Shown here: in pieces, positions 13,997 to 21,130 of the stretch
Layout of the letters: each line of letters starts with the position of its first letter
How positions within the stretch are numbered: position 1 is the stretch's first letter
From: an uncultured Limnohabitans sp.
GTDB taxonomy: Bacteria; Pseudomonadota; Gammaproteobacteria; Burkholderiales; Burkholderiaceae_C
Length of the DNA stretch: 26,419 bases
Direction: 5' to 3'
NCBI GenBank assembly: GCA_937928195.1
Contig: CALEYZ010000156.1
Location: 1-26,419, forward strand
Notes under the pieces: model-generated
What the model saw: the letters and a program-made list of their open reading frames with translations, nothing else
Database searches by the model: none
What the model was told of the DNA's origin: nothing
Program-made: the position numbers and the translations under genes

Positions 13997-15199
13997 TTAC
14001 CAACTGACTTCCCGATCTGGCGTTGCGCTGATTTTGTGAACTGTCAGATCTGCGCCTTCGTATTCTTCTTCTTGGCTCATCTTCAGTCCCAGTGTTAATT
14101 TCAAAACACCATAGACCACTGTGCCACCCAACAAAGCCCAAGCCACCCCCATGACGGTGCCAATGATTTGCGCTGTAAACGACACGCCGCCCAAGCCGCC
14201 AAAGGACTGCAAACCGAAGATGCCAGCTGCAATGCCACCCCATGCACCACACACGCCGTGCAAAGGCCAAACACCCAGCACGTCATCGATCTTCCATTTG
14301 TTTTGCGTCAAGGTGAACATCAGTACAAACAGAGCGCCAGCAACGGCGCCCACGGCCAATGCGCCAAAAGGATGCATCAAATCAGAACCAGCACACACCG
14401 CCACCAAACCGGCCAAAGGTCCGTTGTGAACAAAGCCTGGGTCATTCTTGCCCATCAACAATGCCGTCAACGTCCCCCCCACCATGGCCATCAGCGAGTT
14501 AACCGCCACCAACCCCGAAATCTTGTCCAGCGTTTGCGCACTCATGACGTTGAAACCGAACCAACCCACAATCAAAATCCAGGCACCTAAAGCCAGAAAC
14601 GGGATGTTGGAAGGTGGGTGCGCAGACACCGCACCATCTTTGCGATAACGGTTGTAGCGTGCGCCTAACAACACGACCGCAGGCAATGCGATCCAACCGC
14701 CCATGGCATGAACCACCACGGAGCCCGCAAAATCGTGAAACTCTTCACCGGTGGTGGCTTTGATCCACGCTTGAACACCAAAGTGCTGGTTCCAGGCGAT
14801 GCCCTCAAAAAAGGGATAGACAAAGCCCACAATGCAAGCTGTGGCGATCAGCTGTGGCCAAAACTTGGCCCGCTCGGCAATACCGCCAGACACGATGGCT
14901 GGAATGGCCGCGGCAAAGGTCAACAAGAAGAAGAACTTCACCAAGTCATACCCATTCTTAGCAGCCAAGGTCTCGGCGCCAACAAAGAAGCCGGTACCGT
15001 AAGCCACGGTGTAGCCCACGACAAAATACACCACGGTCGACACTGAAAAGTCCACCAAGATCTTGACCAAGGCATTCACCTGGTTTTTTTTGCGAACAGT
15101 GCCTAACTCTAAAAAGGCGAACCCCGCGTGCATGGCCAGCACCATGATGCCGCCCAACAAAATAAAGAGCGCATCCGCGCCCTGTTTTAGTGCTTCCAT
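13997..15199 (-). CDS. amtB: Ammonium transporter (AmtB family)
   Basis: Amt channels are inner-membrane trimers that bring in ammonium as a nitrogen source. From the ATG at 15199 the protein is 400 residues with about eleven hydrophobic helices. It starts ALKQGADALFILLGGIMVLA and contains the signature HDFAGSVVVHAMGG, including one pore-type His, plus WPLHGVCGAWGG. The C-terminal EEEYEGADLTVH matches the cytoplasmic tail that usually contacts the GlnK/PII regulator. A longer reading frame to 15463 is rejected because it overlaps the divergent exporter gene and adds hydrophilic residues. No glnK gene adjoins it. A candidate sigma-54 promoter lies upstream. It is intact. Confidence 0.95.
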   Translation of the reverse strand: MEALKQGADALFILLGGIMVLAMHAGFAFLELGTVRKKNQVNALVKILVDFSVSTVVYFVVGYTVAYGTGFFVGAETLAAKNGYDLVKFFFLLTFAAAIPAIVSGGIAERAKFWPQLIATACIVGFVYPFFEGIAWNQHFGVQAWIKATTGEEFHDFAGSVVVHAMGGWIALPAVVLLGARYNRYRKDGAVSAHPPSNIPFLALGAWILIVGWFGFNVMSAQTLDKISGLVAVNSLMAMVGGTLTALLMGKNDPGFVHNGPLAGLVAVCAGSDLMHPFGALAVGAVAGALFVLMFTLTQNKWKIDDVLGVWPLHGVCGAWGGIAAGIFGLQSFGGLGGVSFTAQIIGTVMGVAWALLGGTVVYGVLKLTLGLKMSQEEEYEGADLTVHKISATPDREVSW

Positions 15200-15228
15200 G
15201 TCTATCTTTGCTTGTTTTTGAATTGAAT

Positions 15229-15264
15229 TGGTGCACAAAGTCCTGAAATGGTCAGTGCGCACCA
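15229..15264 (-). promoter_or_regulatory. Interrupted inverted repeat TGGTGCAC...GTGCGCACCA upstream of amtB
   Basis: TGGTGCAC (15229-15236) faces GTGCGCACCA (15255-15264) across 18 nt. The GCACC-type half-sites resemble those bound by NtrC, but the spacing and the position between the proposed promoter and the amtB start are unusual for an activator site. In RNA they could form a 5'-leader stem of 6-8 bp. The role is uncertain. Confidence 0.35.
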
Positions 15265-15270
15265 AAAATA

Positions 15271-15287
15271 AGCAAAAATCACGCCCA
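15271..15287 (-). promoter_or_regulatory. Candidate sigma-54 promoter for amtB
   Basis: Reading the minus strand, GGGCGTGATTTTTGCT contains GG (15285-15284) and GC (15273-15272) exactly 10 nt apart, as sigma-54 (RpoN) requires. The -12 box TTGCT matches consensus; the -24 box matches at three of six positions. Ammonium transporters are often under NtrC/RpoN control, which supports the reading. Confidence 0.42.
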
Positions 15288-15302
15288 AGCTTGAGGTTAT
15301 GG

Positions 15303-15317
15303 GCAGATATGATCTGC
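15303..15317 (+). promoter_or_regulatory. Palindrome GCAGAT-ATG-ATCTGC overlapping a -10 box at the exporter start
   Basis: GCAGAT (15303-15308) and ATCTGC (15312-15317) are perfect inverted repeats around ATG. Inside lies TATGAT (15308-15313), a good -10 hexamer that ends 7 nt before the ATG of the UPF0016 gene. Transcription would start at or beside the start codon, and a repressor on the palindrome would cover the -10. Confidence 0.42.
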
Positions 15318-15320
15318 ACC

Positions 15321-15941
15321 ATGGAAGCATTTCTAGTCTCTACTGGCATCGTTGCTCTGGCCGAAATGGGCGACAAAACACAATTGTTGTCCTTGGTTCT
15401 GGCCGCAAGGTTTCGCAAACCCTGGCCGATTGTCTGGGGCATCTTGGTTGCCACGCTGGCCAATCACGGTTTGGCGGGTGCTGTCGGCAGCTGGGTCACC
15501 ACCCAACTCGGCCCCGAGGCATTGCGATGGGTTTTGGGCGGATCCTTCATTGCCATGGCAATCTGGATCTTGGTACCCGACAAGCTGGACGATGAAGATG
15601 AACAAACCAACCCACGCTGGGGTATTTTTGCCACCACTGTGGTGGCCTTTTTCTTGGCTGAAATGGGCGACAAAACACAAATTGCCACGGTGATGTTGGC
15701 CGCACAATTTCACAATTGGTTCTGGGTTGTGGCTGGCACCACACTGGGCATGATGCTGGCCAACGCACCTGTGGTCTGGCTGGGCGACGCCATCACTCGC
15801 AGAATCTCCCTGACGCTGGTGCATCGAATCTCCGCCGTGATCTTTGCAATCTTGGGCGCATTGGCATTGTGGGGTGGCCCAAGTGCTGAAATTCCAGCGA
15901 CGCCTGCAGAGACCAAACCGGCAGTCACCGCAACGTCTTGA
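15321..15941 (+). CDS. GDT1/UPF0016-family cation exporter (probable manganese exporter)
   Basis: This 206-residue membrane protein belongs to the UPF0016/GDT1 family (human TMEM165, yeast Gdt1, bacterial Mn-export members). It carries the duplicated family signature EMGDKTQ twice, near residues 14-20 and 114-120, in two repeats of three hydrophobic helices joined by an acidic loop (DKLDDEDEQ). Characterised bacterial members export Mn2+, and others handle Ca2+; the ion here is inferred. The ATG at 15321 is chosen because homology begins there (MEAFLVSTGIVALAEMG); an in-frame start at 15228 adds a basic, non-conserved stretch running through the regulatory gap. It is divergent from amtB. No yybP-ykoY manganese riboswitch was recognised upstream. 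Confidence 0.9.
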   Translation: MEAFLVSTGIVALAEMGDKTQLLSLVLAARFRKPWPIVWGILVATLANHGLAGAVGSWVTTQLGPEALRWVLGGSFIAMAIWILVPDKLDDEDEQTNPRWGIFATTVVAFFLAEMGDKTQIATVMLAAQFHNWFWVVAGTTLGMMLANAPVVWLGDAITRRISLTLVHRISAVIFAILGALALWGGPSAEIPATPAETKPAVTATS

Positions 15942-15971
15942 GTGACTTTTTCACAAGAGAGCCTTTATACT
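15942..15971 (+). promoter_or_regulatory. Sigma-70 promoter of metX-metW
   Basis: GTGACT (15942-15947, 4 of 6 to the -35) and TATACT (15966-15971, 5 of 6 to the -10) are 18 bp apart. The predicted start near 15978 coincides with the first base pairs of the SAM-II-like element, so the riboswitch would sit at the very 5' end of the mRNA. Confidence 0.6.
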
Positions 15972-15975
15972 GTGC

Positions 15976-16040
15976 TTGCGCCGATTTGCTCCAGCTTGCG
16001 GGCGCGCAAACTTGAATGTTTGTAAATTCAGCTAAAGAGA
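15976..16040 (+). promoter_or_regulatory. SAM-II-like riboswitch
   Basis: The segment has the elements I know from SAM-II pseudoknots. The P1 5' strand GCGCC (15978-15982) is followed by GATTTG, then TTGC, the P1 3' strand GGCGC (16001-16005), and a closing AAATTCAGCTAAAGAG (16024-16039) containing the hallmark GCTAAA. ATTT (15984-15987) can pair with AAAT (16024-16027), and CTC (15989-15991) with GAG (16037-16039), forming the pseudoknot helix. A small CAAAC/GTTTG hairpin (16007-16011 and 16018-16022) is inserted in the loop. Its place just ahead of metX, a methionine-biosynthesis gene, fits SAM feedback. SAM-II is best known from alphaproteobacteria. Confidence 0.82.
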
Positions 16041-16051
16041 GAACCTGTTAC

Positions 16052-16087
16052 ACCGGTTTTGCTTTTTCAGCTGAACCGGTTTTTTTT
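16052..16087 (+). terminator. Intrinsic terminator in the metX leader (riboswitch expression platform)
   Basis: ACCGGTT (16052-16058) pairs with AACCGGT (16074-16080), followed directly by T7 (16081-16087). It lies after the SAM-II-like element and 37 nt before the metX ATG, so it is an attenuator rather than a gene end. The 3' arm region AGCTGAA (16069-16075) is also complementary to TTCAGCT (16027-16033) in the riboswitch core, giving a mutually exclusive antiterminator. Confidence 0.82.
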
Positions 16088-16124
16088 CGGGTTCATTTCG
16101 GACTCATTACGGGTTGATGGATTC

Positions 16125-17282
16125 ATGCCTTTGATCGCTTCGCCACAATCGATGTTTTTTGAAGTACCACTTGCACTGCAAAGTGGCGCCTCAATTCGTG
16201 CCTATCACCTGGCTTACGAAACCTATGGCACTTTGAATGCCGACAAATCCAACGCCGTGCTCATTTGCCATGCCTTGAACGCCTCACACCACGTGGCAGG
16301 TGTTTACGAAGGTCAAGACAAAAGTGAAGGCTGGTGGGACAACATGATTGGCCCCGGCAAAGCCGTTGACACCAATCGCTTCTTTGTCATTGGCGTGAAC
16401 AATTTGGGCTCTTGCTTTGGCTCTACAGGCCCCATGCATGCACATCCCGACACGGGTGAAATTTATGGCGCCGATTTTCCAGTGGTCACGGTGGAAGACT
16501 GGGTTGATGCCCAAGCCCGCTTACTTGATGCGCTGGGTGTCCAAACCTTGGCAGCCGTGATGGGTGGCAGTTTGGGTGGCATGCAGGCATTGTCATGGAC
16601 CCTGCGCTACCCAGCACGCGTGGCACACGCCGTGGTAGTGGCCAGTGCCCCCAACCTCACCGCAGAAAACATTGCCTTCAATGAAGTGGCTCGCCGCGCT
16701 ATCGTGACGGATCCTGACTTTCATGGCGGTCATTTTTACAAGCACGGCGTTGTGCCGCAACGAGGCCTGCGCATTGCGCGCATGATTGGCCACATCACGT
16801 ACCTCAGTGACGACGTCATGAATGAAAAGTTCGGCCGTGAACTGCGCGAAGCTGTGACGCACAACGCAACGGGATATCGTTACTCCACGCAAGATGTGGA
16901 GTTTCAAATTGAAAGCTACTTGCGCTATCAGGGCGACAAGTTCAGCGAGTACTTTGACGCCAACACCTACCTCTTGATCACGCGGGCTTTGGATTATTTC
17001 GACCCGGCACGTACCTTGGGCGGCGATTTGACTGCCGCACTGGCACATGCCACTTGCAAGTTCTTGTTGGTGAGCTTCACCACTGACTGGCGCTTCTCGC
17101 CTGCACGCAGCCGTGAAATGGTGCGCGCATTGCTCGACAACAAACGCGATGTCAGCTACGCCGAGATCGATGCACCGCATGGTCATGATGCCTTTTTGCT
17201 GAACGACGCTCGCTACATGAATGTGGTGGGCTCTTACTTCGACAACATCGCCAAGACCTTGAGCGCGGGAGGCCAGGCATGA
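16125..17282 (+). CDS. metX: Homoserine O-acyltransferase MetX
   Basis: MetX activates homoserine, using acetyl-CoA or succinyl-CoA, as the first committed step of methionine synthesis. The 385-residue alpha/beta-hydrolase has the nucleophile elbow GGSLGG (Ser149), catalytic Asp321 in TTDWRFSP and His352/His354 in HGHDAF; the GPGKAVDTNRFFVIGVNNLG (20 residues) and GSTGP segments are typical. Whether the donor is acetyl- or succinyl-CoA is not clear: many proteobacterial MetX proteins use succinyl-CoA. The ATG at 16125 is chosen because the in-frame start at 16059 falls inside the leader terminator. It overlaps metW by ATGA. SAM-dependent attenuation is proposed from the leader. Confidence 0.94.
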   Translation: MPLIASPQSMFFEVPLALQSGASIRAYHLAYETYGTLNADKSNAVLICHALNASHHVAGVYEGQDKSEGWWDNMIGPGKAVDTNRFFVIGVNNLGSCFGSTGPMHAHPDTGEIYGADFPVVTVEDWVDAQARLLDALGVQTLAAVMGGSLGGMQALSWTLRYPARVAHAVVVASAPNLTAENIAFNEVARRAIVTDPDFHGGHFYKHGVVPQRGLRIARMIGHITYLSDDVMNEKFGRELREAVTHNATGYRYSTQDVEFQIESYLRYQGDKFSEYFDANTYLLITRALDYFDPARTLGGDLTAALAHATCKFLLVSFTTDWRFSPARSREMVRALLDNKRDVSYAEIDAPHGHDAFLLNDARYMNVVGSYFDNIAKTLSAGGQA

Positions 17283-17860
17283 GTGAACATGTGAATTTGC
17301 AAGCGATCGCGCGCTTGGTGCCAGAAGGTTCGCGCGTGCTTGACTTGGGTTGCGGCGATGGTGCGCTCTTGGCCTATTTGCAAACGCATCACGGCTGCAC
17401 CGGCTACGGCGTCGAGATTGATGACACCAACATTCAAGCCTGCGTGAAGCGCGGCGTGAATGTGCTCCAACTGAATTTGGACGAGGGCCTCACCATGTTT
17501 GCCGACCAGTCGTTTGACGTGGTCTTGCAAATTGACACTCTTCAACACTTGCGCAATGCCGAAGTCATGCTGCGCGAAACCGTGCGGGTGGGCCGCACCG
17601 GCATTTTGGCCTTTCCCAATTTTGCGCACTGGCCCAATCGTTTGAGCATCTTGACGGGCAGCATGCCTGTCACCAAGCGCTTGCCTTATCAGTGGTACGA
17701 CACACCCAATATTCGAGTGGGTACTTACGCAGATTTTGCGCAACTGGCCACTCAAAATCATCTGAAAATCATTGACAGCTTTGGCTTGCAAGAAGGCCAA
17801 GAGGTTAGAACCTGGCCGAACCTGATGGCAGGTACGGCCGTTTTCAAGTTGCAACGTTAA
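17279..17860 (+). CDS. metW: Methionine biosynthesis protein MetW
   Basis: MetW is a methyltransferase-fold protein that partners MetX in many proteobacteria and is needed for full homoserine acylation; its exact role is not settled. The 193 residues carry a SAM-type glycine motif LDLGCGDG (22-29) and an acidic EIDD at the end of strand 2. The FPNFAHWPNRLSIL segment and GLQEGQEV are characteristic of MetW. A strong GGGAGG ribosome site lies 6 nt before its ATG, inside the end of metX, and the genes overlap by four bases, so they are coupled and under the same leader. It is intact and of standard length. Confidence 0.95.
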   Translation: MSEHVNLQAIARLVPEGSRVLDLGCGDGALLAYLQTHHGCTGYGVEIDDTNIQACVKRGVNVLQLNLDEGLTMFADQSFDVVLQIDTLQHLRNAEVMLRETVRVGRTGILAFPNFAHWPNRLSILTGSMPVTKRLPYQWYDTPNIRVGTYADFAQLATQNHLKIIDSFGLQEGQEVRTWPNLMAGTAVFKLQR

Positions 17861-17891
17861 CGCTGTTTCATCAGCCACTCAAAGGACTTCC

Positions 17892-18902
17892 ATGACGCTT
17901 CCATCCACCATGAAATTTGTTGACCATGGCACTGGCGGGGGGCCAGAAGTTTTAAGCCCCAGCACCTGCTCCATCCCCACGCCGCAACCTGGCGAGGTCT
18001 TGGTCAAAGTGGCATTTGCCGGTGTCAACCGACCCGATTGTTTGCAACGCAGTGGCAAATACCCGCCACCACCCGGTGCATCGCCCATCGTCGGCTTGGA
18101 AGTATCTGGTGAAGTGGTTGCTTTGGGTGAAGGTGCCACGCGCTGGAAACTGGGCGACAAAGTTTGTGCTCTGACCAATGGTGGCGCGTACGCCGAATAT
18201 GTGACGGTGCCAGAAGGCCAGGCGCTGCCCATTCCCAAAGGCTATTCCATGCTGCAAGCAGCGGCCTTGCCAGAAAACTACTTCACGGTGTGGACCAATG
18301 TCTTTCAACGCGGCAAGTTAAAAGCGGGCGAAAGCATTTTGATTCACGGCGGCTCTTCTGGCATTGGCCTCACCGCCATTCAACTGGCACACGCTTTTGG
18401 CGCCAAAGTTTTTTGCACGGTCGGCAATGAAGACAAAGTAGCCGCTTGCAAGAAGGTAGGCGCTGATGTGGCCATTGATTACAAAACACAAGACTATGTT
18501 GAAGAGGTCTTGAAGCTCACCGATCAAAAGGGCGTGAATGCCATTTTGGACATGGTGGGCGGCAGTTACATGCAACGCAATTTAAAAGCGCTGGCCATTG
18601 AAGGCCGTCTGTTGCAAATTGCCTTCTTGCAACCTTCCAAAGTAGAAGTCGATTGGGTCTCCCTCATGGCCAAGCGCCTCACCTTCACGGGCTCCACCTT
18701 GCGACCTCGAAGTGCTGCAGACAAAGCGCAAATCGCCAAAGAACTGCAAGAACAAGTTTGGCCCTTGCTCGCAGCAGGCACAGTCGCCCCGGTCATTTAC
18801 AAAGTGTTTGACATGAATGAGGCGGCACAAGCGCATGCACTGATGGAGTCCTCACAGCACATTGGCAAGATCATGCTGACCGTTGCAGGAGAAGCAGCAT
18901 GA
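17892..18902 (+). CDS. NAD(P)H:quinone oxidoreductase, zinc-independent MDR family (PIG3-like)
   Basis: This 336-residue cytoplasmic protein belongs to the medium-chain dehydrogenase/reductase superfamily. The N-terminal GroES-like catalytic domain (about 10-130) lacks the zinc-ligand cysteines, as in quinone oxidoreductases. The Rossmann domain has the NADPH loop GGSSGIG followed by LTAIQLA. It probably reduces quinones or activated alkenes with NADPH; the physiological substrate is unknown. The start at 17892 has AAGGA 5 nt upstream; an internal Met at 17910 is less likely. It lies 31 nt after metW without a visible terminator, and its stop overlaps the ltnD start as ATGA. That ties it to the sugar-acid pathway. 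Confidence 0.92.
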   Translation: MTLPSTMKFVDHGTGGGPEVLSPSTCSIPTPQPGEVLVKVAFAGVNRPDCLQRSGKYPPPPGASPIVGLEVSGEVVALGEGATRWKLGDKVCALTNGGAYAEYVTVPEGQALPIPKGYSMLQAAALPENYFTVWTNVFQRGKLKAGESILIHGGSSGIGLTAIQLAHAFGAKVFCTVGNEDKVAACKKVGADVAIDYKTQDYVEEVLKLTDQKGVNAILDMVGGSYMQRNLKALAIEGRLLQIAFLQPSKVEVDWVSLMAKRLTFTGSTLRPRSAADKAQIAKELQEQVWPLLAAGTVAPVIYKVFDMNEAAQAHALMESSQHIGKIMLTVAGEAA

Positions 18903-19807
18903 GCAAGCCCTTCAGCGTCGGTGTGATTGGCTTAGGTGCCATGGGCATGGGCATGGCGCAGTCACTGCGCCGTGCGGGTCATGTGGTGAACGTGTTTGAT
19001 GTGCGTGCCGAGGTGGCACAAAAATTTGCAGCCGAAGGCGGCGTAGCCTGTGCCAGTTTGGCAGACATCGCCAAAGCGTCTGACGTGTTGGTGTCGGTGG
19101 TGGTCAACGCGGCACAAACTGAATCGGTGTTGATGGGCGACGGTACTGCGCAATCAGGCTGCATCAACCACCTCAAGCCTGGCAGTGTGTTTGTCATGTG
19201 CTCCACCGTCGATCCGGCATTTTCTGTGGGCTTGGAAAAAACACTCAACGCCAAAGGCTTGCTCTACATCGATGCACCCATCTCGGGCGGTGCGGCCAAA
19301 GCGGCATCTGGCCAAATGACCATGATGACAGCCGGCACGCCAGAGGCCTACGCCAAAGCAGAACCTTTCTTGAACGCAATGGCCGCCAAAGTTTACAAAC
19401 TGGGCGACAGCGCGGGTGCTGGCAGCAAAGTCAAAATCATCAACCAACTTTTGGCCGGTGTGCACATTGCTGCGGCGGCAGAAGCCATGGCGCTGGGCCT
19501 GCGTGAGGGCGTTGACCCAGAGGCACTCTATGAAGTGATCACGCACAGCGCAGGCAACAGCTGGATGTTTGAAAACCGCATGGCCCATGTGTTGGCCGCC
19601 GATTACACACCGCTGTCCGCGGTGGATATTTTTGTGAAAGATTTGGGCTTGGTGTTGGACATGGCGCGTGCCAGCAAATTTCCACTGCCGCTTTCAAGCA
19701 CGGCGCATCAAATGTTCATGCAAGCCAGCACCGCCGGTTTTGCAAAAGAAGATGACAGCGCTGTGATCAAAATTTTCCCAGGCATTGAATTGCCCAAAGC
19801 AAAATAA
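18899..19807 (+). CDS. ltnD: L-threonate (2-hydroxy sugar acid) dehydrogenase
   Basis: The protein oxidises a four-carbon sugar acid, L-threonate or a related tetronate, to 2-oxo-tetronate using NAD+. The 302 residues are a beta-hydroxyacid dehydrogenase: Rossmann GLGAMG (11-16), the substrate segment DAPISGG (125-131), the catalytic-lysine helix GSKVKIINQLL (Lys179, Asn182) and a C-terminal SAVDIFVKDLGLV. The end of the protein (KEDDSAVIKIFPG) matches what I recall of characterised LtnD. An AGGAG lies 7 nt before the ATG. It overlaps the quinone oxidoreductase by four bases and precedes otnK by 42 nt. The neighbours strongly support the assignment; DenD-type D-erythronate specificity cannot be excluded. 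Confidence 0.88.
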   Translation: MSKPFSVGVIGLGAMGMGMAQSLRRAGHVVNVFDVRAEVAQKFAAEGGVACASLADIAKASDVLVSVVVNAAQTESVLMGDGTAQSGCINHLKPGSVFVMCSTVDPAFSVGLEKTLNAKGLLYIDAPISGGAAKAASGQMTMMTAGTPEAYAKAEPFLNAMAAKVYKLGDSAGAGSKVKIINQLLAGVHIAAAAEAMALGLREGVDPEALYEVITHSAGNSWMFENRMAHVLAADYTPLSAVDIFVKDLGLVLDMARASKFPLPLSSTAHQMFMQASTAGFAKEDDSAVIKIFPGIELPKAK

Positions 19808-19849
19808 ATCCGTTACCTCTCAGCCGACAGACTCTAAAGGCCACTCACC

Positions 19850-21130
19850 ATGAAATTAGGTTGCATTGCGGACGACTTCACAGGCGCCACGGACCTGGCC
19901 AACAACTTGGTTCGTGCTGGCATGCGCGTGATGCAAACCTTTGGTGTGCCCTTAGCGCCGCTGTCGTCGAACGTTGATGCCGTGGTGGTTGCTTTGAAGT
20001 CGCGCACCATTCCTGCCCAAGAAGCCGTTGCGCAATCTTTGGCGGCGCTGACATGGTTGCAAGCACAGGGCGCTGAACAAATTTATTTCAAATACTGCTC
20101 CACGTTTGACAGCACGCCTGAAGGCAACATTGGCCCCGTCACCGAAGCTTTGATGGATGCGCTCAACTGCAAGTTCACCATTGCCACACCCGCTTTCCCC
20201 GACAACGGCCGCACGGTGTTCAAGGGCTATTTGTTTGCTGGCGCGGTGCTGTTGAATGAAAGCGGCATGCAGAACCACCCGCTCACCCCCATGACCGATG
20301 CCAACTTGGTGCGCGTCATGCAAGCGCAAACCAAGCGCAAAGTAGGTTTGATCGATCACACCACCATGGCCAAAGGCACGCAGGCCATTGCTGACAAAAT
20401 CAAACAGCTGGAAGCAGACGGTGTGGGCGTGGCCATTGTGGACGCCACCAGCAACGAGGATTTGAAAACCTTGGGCCCTGCACTCAAAGGCATGCCCTTG
20501 GTGACTGCAGGCTCTGGCGTGGCCATTGGTTTGCCTGCCAACTGGGGCTTGAAATCTTCTGCCCAAGCCGCCGCGTTACCTGCACCCAGTGGCCACCAAG
20601 CCATTGTGTCGGGCAGCTGCTCGTTGGCCACGCAAGGCCAAGTAGCGCACTTCATTTCAACAGGTCAACCCAGCTGGCAATTCAAGCCATTGAATTGGAC
20701 AACGCAAGATGTGCCCGCGCAGATCAAAGCCGATGTGGCTGCCGCACTGACATGGGCTGAACCCTTGTTGGCGAAAGGTCCCGTTTTGATTTACGCCACC
20801 ACCGATGCAGACACGCTGCAAAAAGTGCAAGCCAAGTTCGGTCGCGAGCAAGCCGGCGAATGGATGGAGTCGGCCTTGGCACAAGTTTGTTTGGGCCTTC
20901 AAGCCTTGGGCGTGAAGCAGTGGGTAATTGCCGGCGGCGAAACATCTGGCGCCTGTGTGCAAGCTTTGAACATCACGCAAATGCAAATTGGTCCGCAAAT
21001 TGATCCAGGGGTGCCGTGGTGCTTTGCGCCGCAACACACCGCAGGTCATCTCACCTTGAAGTCAGGCAACTTTGGCACGCCCGACTTTTTCACCAAAGCC
21101 TTGAAGGTGTTGGCGGAGACTCAATCATGA
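19850..21130 (+). CDS. otnK: 3-oxo-tetronate kinase (DUF1537 four-carbon acid sugar kinase)
   Basis: OtnK phosphorylates 3-oxo-tetronate with ATP to give 3-oxo-tetronate 4-phosphate. The 426-residue protein has the N-terminal substrate domain beginning with the Asp-Asp motif IADDFTGATDLA (about 6-17), the central KYCSTFDSTPEGNIGP segment, and the C-terminal nucleotide-binding domain with SGSCS and the glycine-rich AGGETSGACV. The length is right for the family, which was assigned in known acid-sugar pathways together with LtnD, OtnC and OtnI, all present here. A GGATCC-free leader with AAAGG about 9 nt upstream serves as the ribosome site. Its stop overlaps the otnC start as ATGA. Confidence 0.93.
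   Translation: MKLGCIADDFTGATDLANNLVRAGMRVMQTFGVPLAPLSSNVDAVVVALKSRTIPAQEAVAQSLAALTWLQAQGAEQIYFKYCSTFDSTPEGNIGPVTEALMDALNCKFTIATPAFPDNGRTVFKGYLFAGAVLLNESGMQNHPLTPMTDANLVRVMQAQTKRKVGLIDHTTMAKGTQAIADKIKQLEADGVGVAIVDATSNEDLKTLGPALKGMPLVTAGSGVAIGLPANWGLKSSAQAAALPAPSGHQAIVSGSCSLATQGQVAHFISTGQPSWQFKPLNWTTQDVPAQIKADVAAALTWAEPLLAKGPVLIYATTDADTLQKVQAKFGREQAGEWMESALAQVCLGLQALGVKQWVIAGGETSGACVQALNITQMQIGPQIDPGVPWCFAPQHTAGHLTLKSGNFGTPDFFTKALKVLAETQS

Noticed and set aside
15228..15320. N-terminal extension of the UPF0016 exporter
   Set aside because: It crosses the promoter and palindrome and is basic and non-conserved; the family start is at 15321.
15200..15320. yybP-ykoY manganese riboswitch before the exporter
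   Set aside because: The characteristic conserved loop sequences were not found, and the transcript appears to start at the ATG.
16059..16124. Upstream start for metX
   Set aside because: It begins inside the leader terminator and encodes a Phe-rich stretch translated from the T-tract; the normal MetX N terminus begins at 16125.
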